56,828 bases of DNA, taken from the NCBI GenBank assembly GCA_017857235.1, contig JAFMDN010000006.1, positions 1 through 56,828 on the forward strand. Reading direction: 5' to 3'. Positions 17,531 to 31,254 of this stretch are shown here, one piece after another. The notes beneath the pieces are model-generated. The model was not told the DNA's origin. It did not search any database and worked only from the letters and a program-made list of their open reading frames with translations. Source of the stretch: Methanobacteriota archaeon (lineage in GTDB: Archaea > Thermoplasmatota > Thermoplasmata > Thermoplasmatales > GCA-001856825). The position numbers were made by a program, and so were the translations under genes. Each line of letters begins with the position of its first letter. The stretch's first letter is position 1.

Positions 17531-18850
17531 ATGATAGACATTAACATATTAAGAAAAAATCCTGAAATCCTATACGAAAGCCAAAGGAGGAGGTTCCAAG
17601 GTACTGAAATTATTGACAATGCTAAAAAACTTGATGAAGAATGGAGATTTACATTGAAAGAAAGCAATGACCTCAAGTCGCAGAAAAACAAGATAGTCAG
17701 GCAGATTGCTGAAAATACAAGGAAGGGGCTTCCCATTGATGATCTGAGGGCTGAGGCATTGAAAATAGATGAAAGAATCTCAAAATTGGAGGAAAATTTA
17801 CGAAAGATCGAAAATGAGAGGGATCAAATTTTAATGAAGATTCCCAATATAGTAGATTTCGAAGCACCGGTCGCGCCAGACGATGCTGGGAATAAACCTA
17901 TTTTATTTTGGGGCAAGGCAAGGGTTTATAAGGGTTACCTAGAAAATTTCAAAAGAAGTTCATTGGATTCCATGGATTTTGAGTTGATCGATTTTAAACC
18001 TTTAAGTCATGTAGATCTCCTGCAGCAAAAGGATTTTGTTGACTTGGAAAGGGCTGCGAAGGTTGCTGGTTCCAGATTCTATTATTTGAAAAGAGATCTT
18101 GTACTTTTAGAACTATCTTTGCAACTATACGCCTTGAAATTCCTTGCTCAGAGAGGGTTCAAAATTATAGAACCACCCTACATGTTAAATAGATATTCCA
18201 TGGAGGGAGCAACTGATTTTTCTGCCTTTGAAGATACCATATACAAGATTGAAGGTGATGAACTTTATTTAATTGCGACATCCGAACACCCGTTGGCTGC
18301 TATGCATTCAGATGAAATACTGGAAGAAAACAGTCTGCCTTTATTATACGGAGGGATTTCACCGTGTTTTAGGCGAGAAGCTGGTGCCCATGGTAAAGAT
18401 ACAAAGGGAATTTTTAGGGTTCACCAGTTCAATAAAATTGAACAATTTGCGTACACTAAACCAGAAGATTCAAAAAATTTTCATAAAATGCTTTTAGAAA
18501 ACGCCATGGAATTCTTCAAATCCCTGGAAATTCCTTTTAGAGTTGTAGACATAGCTACCGGGGACCTAGGAAATGTGGCATCTAGAAAATTCGATATAGA
18601 GGCATGGTACCCTGCACAGGGACAATTTAGGGAAGTTGTAAGTGCCAGTAACGTGTTAGACTATCAGGCTAGGAGGCTCAAGATAAGATACAGAACTAAA
18701 GAGGGAAATAAGTTTGTCCATACTTTGAATTCCACGTTAGTTGCCACAACAAGAGCCCTGGTTGCCATTGTTGAGAATTTTCAGGAAAGTGATGGAAGAA
18801 TAATTGTACCAAAGGTTCTAAGGGACTTCGTTGGAAAGGACGAAATTTAA
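17531..18850 (+). CDS. serS: Seryl-tRNA synthetase
   Basis: A 439-residue class II synthetase of the common (non-methanogen) type. Residues ~25-110 form the long antiparallel coiled coil that contacts the tRNA long arm. Motif 2 is ISPCFRREAGAHGKDTKG; the FRVHQFNKIEQF block and a motif 3 variant STLVATTRALVAIVENFQ follow. ATG 17531 gives the family start MIDINILRKNPE; TTG 17522 is less likely. The gene lies 29 bp after gatE, and hel308 begins one base after its stop. Confidence 0.96.
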   Translation: MIDINILRKNPEILYESQRRRFQGTEIIDNAKKLDEEWRFTLKESNDLKSQKNKIVRQIAENTRKGLPIDDLRAEALKIDERISKLEENLRKIENERDQILMKIPNIVDFEAPVAPDDAGNKPILFWGKARVYKGYLENFKRSSLDSMDFELIDFKPLSHVDLLQQKDFVDLERAAKVAGSRFYYLKRDLVLLELSLQLYALKFLAQRGFKIIEPPYMLNRYSMEGATDFSAFEDTIYKIEGDELYLIATSEHPLAAMHSDEILEENSLPLLYGGISPCFRREAGAHGKDTKGIFRVHQFNKIEQFAYTKPEDSKNFHKMLLENAMEFFKSLEIPFRVVDIATGDLGNVASRKFDIEAWYPAQGQFREVVSASNVLDYQARRLKIRYRTKEGNKFVHTLNSTLVATTRALVAIVENFQESDGRIIVPKVLRDFVGKDEI

Positions 18851-18851
18851 A

Positions 18852-20839
18852 ATGGATTATAAGGAAATTTTTAATGAATTTCTAAAGGAAAATGGCATTA
18901 GCAAACTTTATGCACATCAGGATGAGGCAATAAAAGAGATAGAGTCAGGAAAATCAGTACTGCTATCCACGCCAACCACTTCAGGTAAATCTATCGTAGC
19001 ATATTATGGAATCCTAAGAGCGTGGAGTTTAGGTCTAAAATCAATATATGTAGTACCCCTTAAAGCTCTGGCAGAAGAAAAGGCAAGAGAAATTAGATTC
19101 TTTGAAAAATTCGGAATTAAAGTTAAAGTTAGTACGGGAGATTATGATGAAACAGGAAATTTTATAAAAAATTATGATATTATTATAACCACATCAGAGA
19201 AAGCAGATTCATTATTAAGAAATTCCCCAAATTCCTTCTACGACGTTGGATTTGTTGCTCTTGATGAAATTCATAATATTGGAGCTCAAGGAAGGGGAGA
19301 TACACTAGAAATTTTGGCTACGAAATTTCTCCATATTTTAAATGATGTACAAATACTCGCCATGAGTGCCACAGTAAACAATTATGAAGAAATTGCAATA
19401 TGGCTCCATGCTAAAGTAGTCAAAACAGACTTTAGGCCTGTGCCGCTCAAGAGATTTATAATAGCCGGCAAGGAAATATATGATGAAGAAGGGGAGGTTG
19501 TAGATACCATTTTTGACATAGATACCTTTATAAATGAGACTTTGAGGGAAAATGGTCAAACCATCATATTCGAAAGTACAAGAAGATCTGCTGAGAAGGA
19601 TTCAAAAATTTACGCTAAGAAATATAAGTACCCGCTGGATGATGCTTCAATTTCTAAAATAGATGAACTCAAGGATTTACCAGGATCAGAGGATTTATTG
19701 GAGTTAATGAAAAATGGCATTGCCTATCACCATGCCGGAATAATATCTGAAATAAGAAATTTAATAGAGAAGTTTTTCTTGGAAAGAAAAATAAAAGTGT
19801 TATTTGCAACAACCACCTTGGCTGCTGGCATCAACCTACCTGCAAGAACTGTGATAATTAAAAGTGTTTACAGATATGACGGTTTTTCTAACGACCCTAT
19901 TCCCAATATGGAAATCCAGCAAATGTTAGGGAGAGCTGGGAGATCTAAGTATGATAAGATAGGTTATGGATACATAGTTGTAGGCAGGAGTAATCTTATG
20001 ATGGCTTATGATAAATACATAGCGGGTCCCCTTGAAGATGTAGAGAGTCAAATTACATCTGAAAACCTTAAGAAGCATGTATTGGGAGTAATTGCATCCG
20101 GAACTACTAAGGACAGAAAGCAATTAAATGATTTCTTTAAGAAAACTTTCCTTTACCTTCATGACTCAAATATAGGTATCATGATCGATCCGGCTGTGGA
20201 CTACTTAATTGAGCATGAATTTATAAGAGAAAATCAGGTTTTTAAAACACTTCCATTTGGGAGAAGAACCTCAGAGCTTTACATTGAGCCGGAAACGGCA
20301 GTAATTCTAAGGGGTTTGCTTGATTATGAGGATATGGAGGAAATATTGTTAGGAATTTCATCTTCTCCCGATATACTGCCATTCAGTATAGGATCCAACG
20401 ATTATGAAGAATATTATCACCCAAGATACGACGAAAATGTTGTAAAGCTTTCCCGAGTCCTGAATGATTGGATAAATGAAGTGCCTGAAGAAAAAATCAT
20501 ACAGAAATACAACATATATCCGGCTGATTTAAGAAACAGAGTGGAATCTGCGGAATGGCTTGTATATTCTCTTAATGAGCTCGGAAAGATACTTCATAAA
20601 TCAAAAAATATTCACAAAACATTGTACTACAGGATCAAATTTGGAGTAAAGGAAGAGCTTATTCCTCTGGTCCAATTGCCTTTCATTGGAAGGGTAAGAG
20701 CACGCAGGCTTTACATGGAAGGTTACGATTTAAATAAAATTGCATCAGCCAATCCTTCAGACTTAACAAAAATTCCTGGTATAGGTGAAGGTATCGCAAA
20801 GAAAATAGTGGAACATGCTAAAAAGATAACAGAAAATTA

Positions 20840-20843
<4 letters not shown>
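18852..20843 (+). CDS. hel308: Hel308-type Ski2-family DNA helicase
   Basis: A 663-residue 3'-5' helicase that acts at stalled forks. Motif I is TPTTSGKS, motif II DEIHN, motif III MSATVNN, and motif VI QQMLGRAGRSKY. A winged helix and ratchet follow, and the C-terminal helix-hairpin-helix is LTKIPGIGEGIAKKIVEH. ATG 18852 is used because the longer reading would begin in serS. Its last 4 bp overlap the convergent nfo gene. Confidence 0.93.
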
Positions 20844-24496
<3,653 letters not shown>

Positions 24497-24560
24497 ATAC
24501 AGGGGAATTATTATAAGTTAAAATATTTTGTTTAACTGACAATATATACTAATTAAAAAA

Positions 24561-24588
24561 TAGCAATGAAACCATAGCAATGAAACCC
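24561..24588. repeat. Two-copy 14-bp tandem repeat upstream of the AsnC-domain gene
   Basis: TAGCAATGAAACCA is followed at once by TAGCAATGAAACCC. It lies between the divergent 2-oxoacid oxidoreductase operon and the AsnC-domain gene, upstream of both promoters. It may be a tandem operator or a slippage product. Confidence 0.5.
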
Positions 24589-24655
24589 TTCGTAATAAAA
24601 GAAACTAGGAAAATTAATTAATATGGGAATGTTATTTAATATGTGGTGAATAAAA

Positions 24656-24889
24656 ATGGCAGTAGGATTCGTTTTGATCAGCACAGTACCAGGAAAAGAG
24701 CATCAAGTTTACAATGAACTCCTGAAGATCAAAGAAATAGTGGAATTGCACCCATTATTTGGTGAATTTGATCTTATAGCAAAATTGGAAACAAAGGATT
24801 TTACTGAGCTGGGACAGATTGTAATCGATAAAATAAGAACAATTGACGGCATAATTGATACTAAGACCTTAACTGGAATAAAACTCTGA
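24656..24889 (+). CDS. Stand-alone Lrp/AsnC ligand-binding domain
   Basis: 77 residues that form only the RAM (AsnC_trans_reg) domain: an alpha-beta sandwich with VGFVLISTVPGKEHQV at the start, a central HPLFGEFDLIAKLE and a C-terminal IDTKTLTGIKL. No helix-turn-helix is present. Such domains oligomerise and bind amino acids; as single domains they may tune full-length Lrp proteins. A small membrane protein follows after 1-10 bp. Confidence 0.88.
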   Translation: MAVGFVLISTVPGKEHQVYNELLKIKEIVELHPLFGEFDLIAKLETKDFTELGQIVIDKIRTIDGIIDTKTLTGIKL

Positions 24890-24890
24890 G

Positions 24891-25187
24891 GTGGTTCATT
24901 TGGCAACATGGGGCATATTTATAGCTATGATGCTATTAATCATGGGTTTAGCTCTTTTAGTTTTAGGAATATTTGCTGCATACTTTGGATCGGGGAAGGT
25001 AAGGATTTTTGGTTCTATTCTTGCAGTTATAGGAATTGTGATAGGTTTAATTACATATATAATTAGGAAAGATCTGGGAGTAAGTCTCAGTTATGTAATC
25101 TACAACGGCTTACTCTACTTGGTATCAGCCGTCATAGGAGCTGTGATTGCCTTATTGATATTTCTGGCAGCACTTTTGAAAACCTAA
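24891..25187 (+). CDS. Small membrane protein, three helices
   Basis: About 95-98 residues with three hydrophobic segments (~6-30, ~35-60, ~68-96), Gly- and Ile-rich. No family is recognised. GTG 24891 is the longest start; TTG 24900, preceded by GAGGTG at good spacing, may be the real one (MATWGIF). It is tightly linked to the AsnC-domain gene upstream and the GMP synthase subunit downstream. Confidence 0.6.
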   Translation: MVHLATWGIFIAMMLLIMGLALLVLGIFAAYFGSGKVRIFGSILAVIGIVIGLITYIIRKDLGVSLSYVIYNGLLYLVSAVIGAVIALLIFLAALLKT

Positions 25188-25200
25188 TTTATTGATTTTC

Positions 25201-26127
25201 ATGAATATTGTTTTTTTCTTAGATGAAAAAAAGAGAGAAATTGAGAAATTGTTAAACGGGAAAAAGGCTATTGCAGCAGTATCCGGAGGGGTTGATAGCA
25301 CAGTTGCAGCAAAAATTGTAGGGGATGTTCTTGGAGAGAGATTGCTGGTGATATACATAGATACAGGACTGATGCGCCTAGACGAAACAAAAAATGTCGA
25401 AGGTATATTGAAAAAGTTGAATTTAAACTTTAAAATATTAGATGCTTCAGAAGAATTTATATCTTCACTTAATAATGTAATTGACCCAGAACAGAAAAGA
25501 AAGATAATAGGTCATAAATTCATAGAAATACTTGAGAGGGAGGCTTTCTCTTTTGGAGCCGAATACCTTATACAGGGTACAATTGCACCTGACTGGATTG
25601 AGTCAGGAGGGGGATTAAGGGATAAAATAAAAAGTCATCATAATGTGGGTGGTCTGCCGGAGAATATGAAGATTAAAATATATGAACCCCTGCGTGACCT
25701 GTATAAGGATGAAGTTAGAGAATTGGCACAGCATTTTGGTATACCCCATGACAGGCAGCCCTTTCCCGGACCAGGATTAGCAGTTAGGATAATTGGAGAG
25801 GTAAACAAAGAAAAACTTACAATTTTGAAAAAAGCTACAAAGATACTTGAGGATAAAGTTTTAAATTATAAAATGAAGCCCTGGCAGTACTTTGTAGTTC
25901 TACTAAATGATAGATCTACTGGTGTTCATGGGGATCAAAGGGTTTATGGGTATACTGTTGCCATTAGAATAGTTGAATCAATTGATGGCATGACTGCAAA
26001 TTTCATGAAAGTAGATTGGGAATTTCTAGATGAAGTTTCGCGGGAAATCACAAATAAGATACCTGAGATAAATAGGGTAGTTTATGATATCACTGACAAA
26101 CCGCCAGCTACCATTGAATGGGAATAA
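25201..26127 (+). CDS. guaAB: GMP synthase ATP-pyrophosphatase subunit (GuaAB)
   Basis: A 308-residue subunit that adenylates XMP for amination to GMP, using ammonia from a separate glutaminase subunit not seen in this window. It shows the PP-loop SGGVDSTVAAK, YIDTGLMR, the DWIESGGGLRDKIKSHHNVGG block, and the C-terminal dimerisation domain with PFPGPGLAVRI and DITDKPPATIEWE. ATG 25201 gives the family start; an upstream TTG is less likely. Confidence 0.95.
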   Translation: MNIVFFLDEKKREIEKLLNGKKAIAAVSGGVDSTVAAKIVGDVLGERLLVIYIDTGLMRLDETKNVEGILKKLNLNFKILDASEEFISSLNNVIDPEQKRKIIGHKFIEILEREAFSFGAEYLIQGTIAPDWIESGGGLRDKIKSHHNVGGLPENMKIKIYEPLRDLYKDEVRELAQHFGIPHDRQPFPGPGLAVRIIGEVNKEKLTILKKATKILEDKVLNYKMKPWQYFVVLLNDRSTGVHGDQRVYGYTVAIRIVESIDGMTANFMKVDWEFLDEVSREITNKIPEINRVVYDITDKPPATIEWE

Positions 26128-26154
26128 ATATAAGATTGCATTGATGTGATAAAT

Positions 26155-27945
26155 ATGGATGAAATATTTGTGCCAGATACCTCAGTGATTGTTGATGGTA
26201 GGTTTTCTAATTTCCTTATGGACCACTTTCCGTGCCATGTAATCATATCAGAGGCACTATTAGCTGAGATAGAACATCAAGCTAACGAGGGGAGATCTAT
26301 AGGATTTGCAGGACTCGAAGAACTATATAAGTTAAGAAAATTTATGGATGAGGGAAAAATAGTATTGTCATTCTATGGAAAAAGACCATCTGAATGGCAA
26401 ATTAAAAGGGCTAAAAGCGGTGAAATAGATGACTTAATTCGGCAAGTTGCCTTGGAAAACAATGCCACCCTCGTAACTGGAGATTATGTACAAAAATCAA
26501 TAGGGGAAATAAAAGGTATTAGGGTGCTATATCTCGAGACCAATAAAACTGTTAGTAAAAAAATAGAGGAATACTTCGGAGAAGATACCATGTCCGTACA
26601 TTTAAAAGAGGGCACATTCCCTAGATTCAAGGTGGGTAAGCCAGGTGACTGGAGGGTTGTATACGGTGAAAATAAATTGACCAGGGAAGACCTTATTAAT
26701 CTTATAAACGATATTGTAGAGAGGGCTAAAAATGATGATAAAAGTATAATTGAAATGGATATTAGGGGTGCCACTGTAGTACAGCTAGGCCCAATTAGAA
26801 TTGTAATTACAAGGCCACCAGTAAGCGAAGCCATAGAAGTAACTGCGGTTAGGCCCACAAGAAAATTGAACCTAAATGATTATGAGCTATCTCCAGAGAT
26901 GCTGGAAAGACTTAAAAATAAGGCAGAAGGTATAATTGTTTCAGGAAGGCCTGGGGCAGGTAAAAGTACATTCGTACAGGCGTTAGCTGAATTCTATAAT
27001 TCTATGGGTAAAATAGTAAAAACTCTTGAAAAACCTAGGGATTTGCAGGTTTCGGAGGAAATAACACAACTTACACAAATTGAAGGTTCCATGGAGAAAA
27101 CTGGTGATTTGCTTTTACTTGTTAGACCTGATTATACGGTATACGATGAAATACGTACGCCTAATGATTTTGTTGTATTCACCGATTTAAGACTAGCCGG
27201 TGTTGGAATGGTAGGTGTAATTCATGCCTCCAGGGCTATTGATTCCATCCAAAGATTTATTGGGAAGGTAGATCTGGGTGTAATTCCACAAGTTCTGGAT
27301 ACAGTAATATTCATGGAAAATGGTAAAATAAATCAAATACTCGAAATAAATTATGTAGTTAAAATACCATCAGGCATGATGGAAGAGGACTTGGCAAGGC
27401 CTGTTATTGAAATAAGTGATTTCATTGAAAAAAAATTACTTTATGAAATGTACACTTTTGGAGAACAAATTGTTGTTGTACCTGTAAAAGAGAACATAGA
27501 ATCAAAAATTATTGATTTAAATTCCATAATTAAAAAGATTGATAAGGAGTTGGATGATATTCCACACTCCGTAAACATTGGGAAAAATGGACATCTAATA
27601 CTTAGAATTCCTGAAGATTTTATTGGTAAAATAATTGGAAAAAGTGGAAAAAATGTGAAAAAACTAGAGGAAAACATAGGAATGCCCATTGATATCGAAA
27701 GACTTGAAAACAATGAGGGAAGAGAGGTTCAGGTCGAGATTAAAGGAAACAAAATCAATCTGTATATAGGCCCTGAATACAGGAATAAGATGATTGAAAT
27801 ATATATTGAAGATACACCTAGCATTGTTGCCAGAGCATCTAAAAGTGGGGTTATACAGATCAAGGCAGATTCATTACAAGGCAAGATGATTAAAAAAGCA
27901 TTAACTCAAGGTTCAAAGATTGAGTTTAGGGTATTAGAAGGATAG
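26155..27945 (+). CDS. PIN domain, PilT-type ATPase and KH domain protein (COG1855-like)
   Basis: A 596-residue protein. The N-terminal PIN nuclease-like domain (~1-130) has acidic residues in VPDTSVIVDGRF, EIEHQ, GEIDDLI and VTGDY. A linker is followed by an ATPase of the PilT/VirB11 type with Walker A SGRPGAGKST (~265) and VRPDYTVYDEI. Residues ~480-530 form a KH domain with IGKIIGKSGKNVKKLEE. The architecture is widespread in archaea; an RNA-related role is likely but unproven. ATG 26155 is preferred over GTG 26146. Confidence 0.92.
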   Translation: MDEIFVPDTSVIVDGRFSNFLMDHFPCHVIISEALLAEIEHQANEGRSIGFAGLEELYKLRKFMDEGKIVLSFYGKRPSEWQIKRAKSGEIDDLIRQVALENNATLVTGDYVQKSIGEIKGIRVLYLETNKTVSKKIEEYFGEDTMSVHLKEGTFPRFKVGKPGDWRVVYGENKLTREDLINLINDIVERAKNDDKSIIEMDIRGATVVQLGPIRIVITRPPVSEAIEVTAVRPTRKLNLNDYELSPEMLERLKNKAEGIIVSGRPGAGKSTFVQALAEFYNSMGKIVKTLEKPRDLQVSEEITQLTQIEGSMEKTGDLLLLVRPDYTVYDEIRTPNDFVVFTDLRLAGVGMVGVIHASRAIDSIQRFIGKVDLGVIPQVLDTVIFMENGKINQILEINYVVKIPSGMMEEDLARPVIEISDFIEKKLLYEMYTFGEQIVVVPVKENIESKIIDLNSIIKKIDKELDDIPHSVNIGKNGHLILRIPEDFIGKIIGKSGKNVKKLEENIGMPIDIERLENNEGREVQVEIKGNKINLYIGPEYRNKMIEIYIEDTPSIVARASKSGVIQIKADSLQGKMIKKALTQGSKIEFRVLEG

Positions 27946-27997
27946 ATTCAACTTTGTACCAAATAATATTTAAATGCATATTTCATATAAAATTGAG

Positions 27998-28783
27998 ATG
28001 CTAAAATTATTAGGGGCGATTCTATCCTTGATAATTATTACCAATATGGCTTTAGCTGGAGCTGTAGGTCAGATAAATCAGTCCCCTAATCTGAAAATTA
28101 ATGAAATTTTACTAACAAATGGAATAGGGGTAGGAGGAATTCAAATATCCCCTCCAGGCCATTTTAAACCCAGTAGTAATAATGTAATACTAAACACTTC
28201 CGAAAATCTGAAATCTATTTATAATATTGACGCAAACATTTCTCAAACAATCTATTCGCCGGCAAAAATTGATAACATCAACAATATTACTTATACGGGG
28301 CTTCCTTCCAAAAACACCGATCTTAATAATTCTATTCTTTATCAAATATCTTACAAAGGAAAACATGCATTTAGATACTTGGAGGTCGTGGAGACAGTTA
28401 CTGGATTTACTAATTATATGATTAATGGCTTTGAAAACTTCTCTTCTATTAATTTAACTGGTGAGGTAGTTTACCAATTGAATTTCAGCAATGGACAGAG
28501 AAATCTAGAAATATATATTCAGGGCATGATATATAGAGACATATTCACATATCTCATAATTAAGAACATTAGAAATATGATGAAGATTCATATTATAATT
28601 CCCATTGATAATTCCAGCCAGTTTAATTTCCAGGAACTTGAAACTGGAAATTTTAATATTTTGGCACCTGTCTCTCTAAATCAATCAAATTCATTTGGAA
28701 CAATGTTGGAATTCATAATTGGTATCATTATAGGATTAACGGTGCTATTAATAATTTTCACAATTTATAGGAAAAAGGATTAA
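27998..28783 (+). CDS. Predicted surface protein: signal peptide plus C-terminal membrane anchor
   Basis: About 261 residues. The start at ATG 27998 is supported by a TATA-like AATATTTAAAT ~25 bp upstream (leaderless) and gives a normal signal peptide ending near MALAGA. The middle ~200 residues are Asn/Ser/Ile-rich with several N-x-S/T sequons, and a single helix (~228-252) followed by YRKKD anchors the C terminus. It should face outside. No family is recognised. Confidence 0.7.
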   Translation: MLKLLGAILSLIIITNMALAGAVGQINQSPNLKINEILLTNGIGVGGIQISPPGHFKPSSNNVILNTSENLKSIYNIDANISQTIYSPAKIDNINNITYTGLPSKNTDLNNSILYQISYKGKHAFRYLEVVETVTGFTNYMINGFENFSSINLTGEVVYQLNFSNGQRNLEIYIQGMIYRDIFTYLIIKNIRNMMKIHIIIPIDNSSQFNFQELETGNFNILAPVSLNQSNSFGTMLEFIIGIIIGLTVLLIIFTIYRKKD

Positions 28784-28796
28784 TTTCTCTCCTCAA

Positions 28797-29303
28797 TTAT
28801 TTTTCCCAGAGCGAAATTAAATCCCTTAATATCTTATCTATAAATGAATATTTATAATCGATTAATGTCGATTTAACTAAATCTAAATTAGATAACTTAT
28901 ATCTAATTTCATTCTTGACCTCCTCTCTTAATACAATAGAATCTTTTACCAGCAGGGCTAAATGATAAAATAAGGTTGAGTTAGATAATTTCAAAACATC
29001 TCTTAACTCATTTAATGTCATTGACGGTTTATTTGCTAGCGTGGCTATTATTTTCTTCCTTGTCTTATTCCTGAGATGCCCAAAAAGAGTTAAAATTTGT
29101 TTATTGTACATACTCTTCGGAAAATAACAATTGAAGCCATTTATTGGGAATTCAACTATTTCCCCCTGCTTCTTTAATACTGAAATGTGGTATTGGAGAA
29201 CACCTAGAGATAGATTGAGGTCTCTCTGTATAGCCCTAAAATGATTCCCCGGATACTTGTTAATGTATTGTAGTATTTTTTCTCTGGTGTTCTCTTCCTG
29301 CAC
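28797..29303 (-). CDS. Transcription regulator with two winged-helix domains
   Basis: 168 residues with two tandem winged helix-turn-helix units: REKILQYINKYPGNHFRAI...LGVLQYHISVLKKQG (residues ~7-47) and KKIIATLANKPSMTLNEL...SNSTLFYHLALLVKD (~84-125). Both resemble the ArsR/MarR-like archaeal repeats often found with membrane sensors. It is coded just downstream of, and on the same strand as, a small membrane protein, and is convergent with the surface-protein gene. Confidence 0.8.
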   Translation of the reverse strand: MQEENTREKILQYINKYPGNHFRAIQRDLNLSLGVLQYHISVLKKQGEIVEFPINGFNCYFPKSMYNKQILTLFGHLRNKTRKKIIATLANKPSMTLNELRDVLKLSNSTLFYHLALLVKDSIVLREEVKNEIRYKLSNLDLVKSTLIDYKYSFIDKILRDLISLWEK

Positions 29304-29307
29304 TTAT

Positions 29308-29562
29308 TCACCTGCTAGCCAACAGAGCAATGAGAATTATTAGTATTAACAGATCTGGGACGTATTGAAGGAAATCCGGTATTTCAAGTCCATTATAAAG
29401 ATAATAAATAATGAAAACGTATTTCATGGTAAAAACCAGAAAAAATATAGAAAGTATAACTGCCCTTGAACTGTATCTTTCTATGGATCCGTAGAGTGAA
29501 ATTAGTAGGAACGCCAATGAAATTATTAGAATTACCGCAGCAAATGCTAAATAAAGTTCCAT
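29308..29562 (-). CDS. Small membrane protein, three helices
   Basis: 84 residues with hydrophobic segments at ~4-24, ~35-55 and ~65-82. The regulator gene starts 5 bp after its stop, so they form an operon and may work as a membrane sensor and DNA-binding pair. No family is recognised. Confidence 0.6.
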   Translation of the reverse strand: MELYLAFAAVILIISLAFLLISLYGSIERYSSRAVILSIFFLVFTMKYVFIIYYLYNGLEIPDFLQYVPDLLILIILIALLASR

Positions 29563-29615
29563 GAGAGTGTATTGGCTGCAGAGAATAAATATTATTCTAA
29601 TAATAAATTCCTATT

Positions 29616-31160
29616 TTAACCGAGCAATTTTGACATATAGGGGCCAAACCTCTCATACCCCCATTTTCTGAAATATTCCCTTACACCAATTCCTGAGATG
29701 ACATTTATCCTCTTATACCCCTCTTCTGATGTTATTCTTTCTGCTTCCTCAAGGAGTTTTCTGCCGAATCCTCTATGTTGAACATCTCCTCTTTCTCCAA
29801 TTTTAGCTTCAACCCCAAAAGTCTTAATTTCCCTTATTATAGAAGAGTCTAGCATCTCATGTCTGTGAGATTTATCGCTTGGGAACCTAAGCCTTATGAA
29901 GGAAAGTATTCTGTATTTTTCATCAACGGCTTCTATGAAAAATTCCTGGCCTCCCGATGCATTATATCTTGTTATCTCTATACTGACCTTGCCAGCAATA
30001 TCCTTATACCTTCCGATTTCCCTATACCTTATTTCCTTTATTTCTATGCCCTTCTCCAGTGCTCTTTTAATTGCCAGGTCATGAATATCTGACCTTTTAA
30101 CTCCTTGTACTATTTTATAAACTGGTATGTCCCTCTGTATCCTATGGATTCTTACATAGTTTGGTATCCATCTGAAATATTCTGATATAAGTTCAACAGC
30201 TTCTTCAGTTTCATAGCTCCTGTATTTACCCGAAATATAATTTTCATAATATTTGGTACCTTGAACTACCAAAGTAGGATAAATTTTTAACATATCCGGC
30301 CTGAAATTTTCATTATCAAAAATTCTCCTGAATGTTGCCAGATCAGAATCCATATCAGGTCCGGATAGACCTGGCATTATGTGGTAAAGAACCTTAAACC
30401 CTGCATCTTTGGAAAGTTGTGTGCTTCTAATCACATCTTGGACACGATGACCTCTCAGTGTTTGATCATATACATCATCATATGTGGATTGAACCCCTAA
30501 CTCCACTTTTGTCGTTCCGTAACTTAAAGCGAGATCTATTTCTTTCTCGTAGAACCAATCCGGTCTGGTTTCTACAGTTAACCCGATGCACCTGGACCTT
30601 GCTTTTTCATTTTCTAGTATTGAAACTTCAAGTGAATCCGAAATGAATCCATTCATGGCGTCAAGAGCACCTTTTATGAAACTCTTCTGATAATTCTCAT
30701 CCCTTGCAGTAAATGTGCCACCCATTATTATTAAATCAATTTTATCCGTCGGATGCCCGATTCTGGATAGTTGCTCCAGCCTATTCTTAGTCTGGAGGTA
30801 TGGATCATAATTGTTCTGTTTACCCCTTAGTGCAGCTGGTTCATATCCTGTATAGCTCTGTGGAGACGGAACTTCAACTCCTCCAGGGCAATAAGTGCAT
30901 CTGCCATGTGGACAGGAATATGGAGAAGTCATTATAGCTACTACAGTCACACCCGAAATAGTCCTTGTGGGCTTTTTTATGAGGAGGTCTTTGAGCCTTT
31001 CCCTTATCTCATTATCTATCATGTTATTTATATCGACGTTGCTAGGGACTTTAACTAATTTGAATCTCTTTGCGATGTCCATTCTAAGCTCTTCTAATTC
31101 CTCCTTGGTTTTTATGTTCCTAGCTTTCTCAATGACATATTTCTTTAGTTCATCGGGCAT
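29616..31160 (-). CDS. elp3: Elp3-type tRNA uridine-34 acetyltransferase/radical SAM enzyme
   Basis: A 514-residue protein that modifies U34 of tRNAs (cm5U-type). The radical SAM centre is CPHGRCTYCPGG (C-x4-C-x2-C), followed by GYEPAALRGKQNNYDPY, GGTFTARDENYQ and VELGVQSTYDDVYD. The C-terminal GNAT domain (~365-510) includes the acetyl-CoA region VQHRGFGRKLLEEAE. Length is close to other archaeal Elp3. It stands alone on the minus strand. Confidence 0.96.
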   Translation of the reverse strand: MPDELKKYVIEKARNIKTKEELEELRMDIAKRFKLVKVPSNVDINNMIDNEIRERLKDLLIKKPTRTISGVTVVAIMTSPYSCPHGRCTYCPGGVEVPSPQSYTGYEPAALRGKQNNYDPYLQTKNRLEQLSRIGHPTDKIDLIIMGGTFTARDENYQKSFIKGALDAMNGFISDSLEVSILENEKARSRCIGLTVETRPDWFYEKEIDLALSYGTTKVELGVQSTYDDVYDQTLRGHRVQDVIRSTQLSKDAGFKVLYHIMPGLSGPDMDSDLATFRRIFDNENFRPDMLKIYPTLVVQGTKYYENYISGKYRSYETEEAVELISEYFRWIPNYVRIHRIQRDIPVYKIVQGVKRSDIHDLAIKRALEKGIEIKEIRYREIGRYKDIAGKVSIEITRYNASGGQEFFIEAVDEKYRILSFIRLRFPSDKSHRHEMLDSSIIREIKTFGVEAKIGERGDVQHRGFGRKLLEEAERITSEEGYKRINVISGIGVREYFRKWGYERFGPYMSKLLG

Positions 31161-31254
31161 TTCACTTTAAATATCCGGAATTATTTAAACTAAACTGTTT
31201 ATTGCTAACTAAAATAATACACTAAATTTATTAGTAATAAAAAAATCTACTTAC

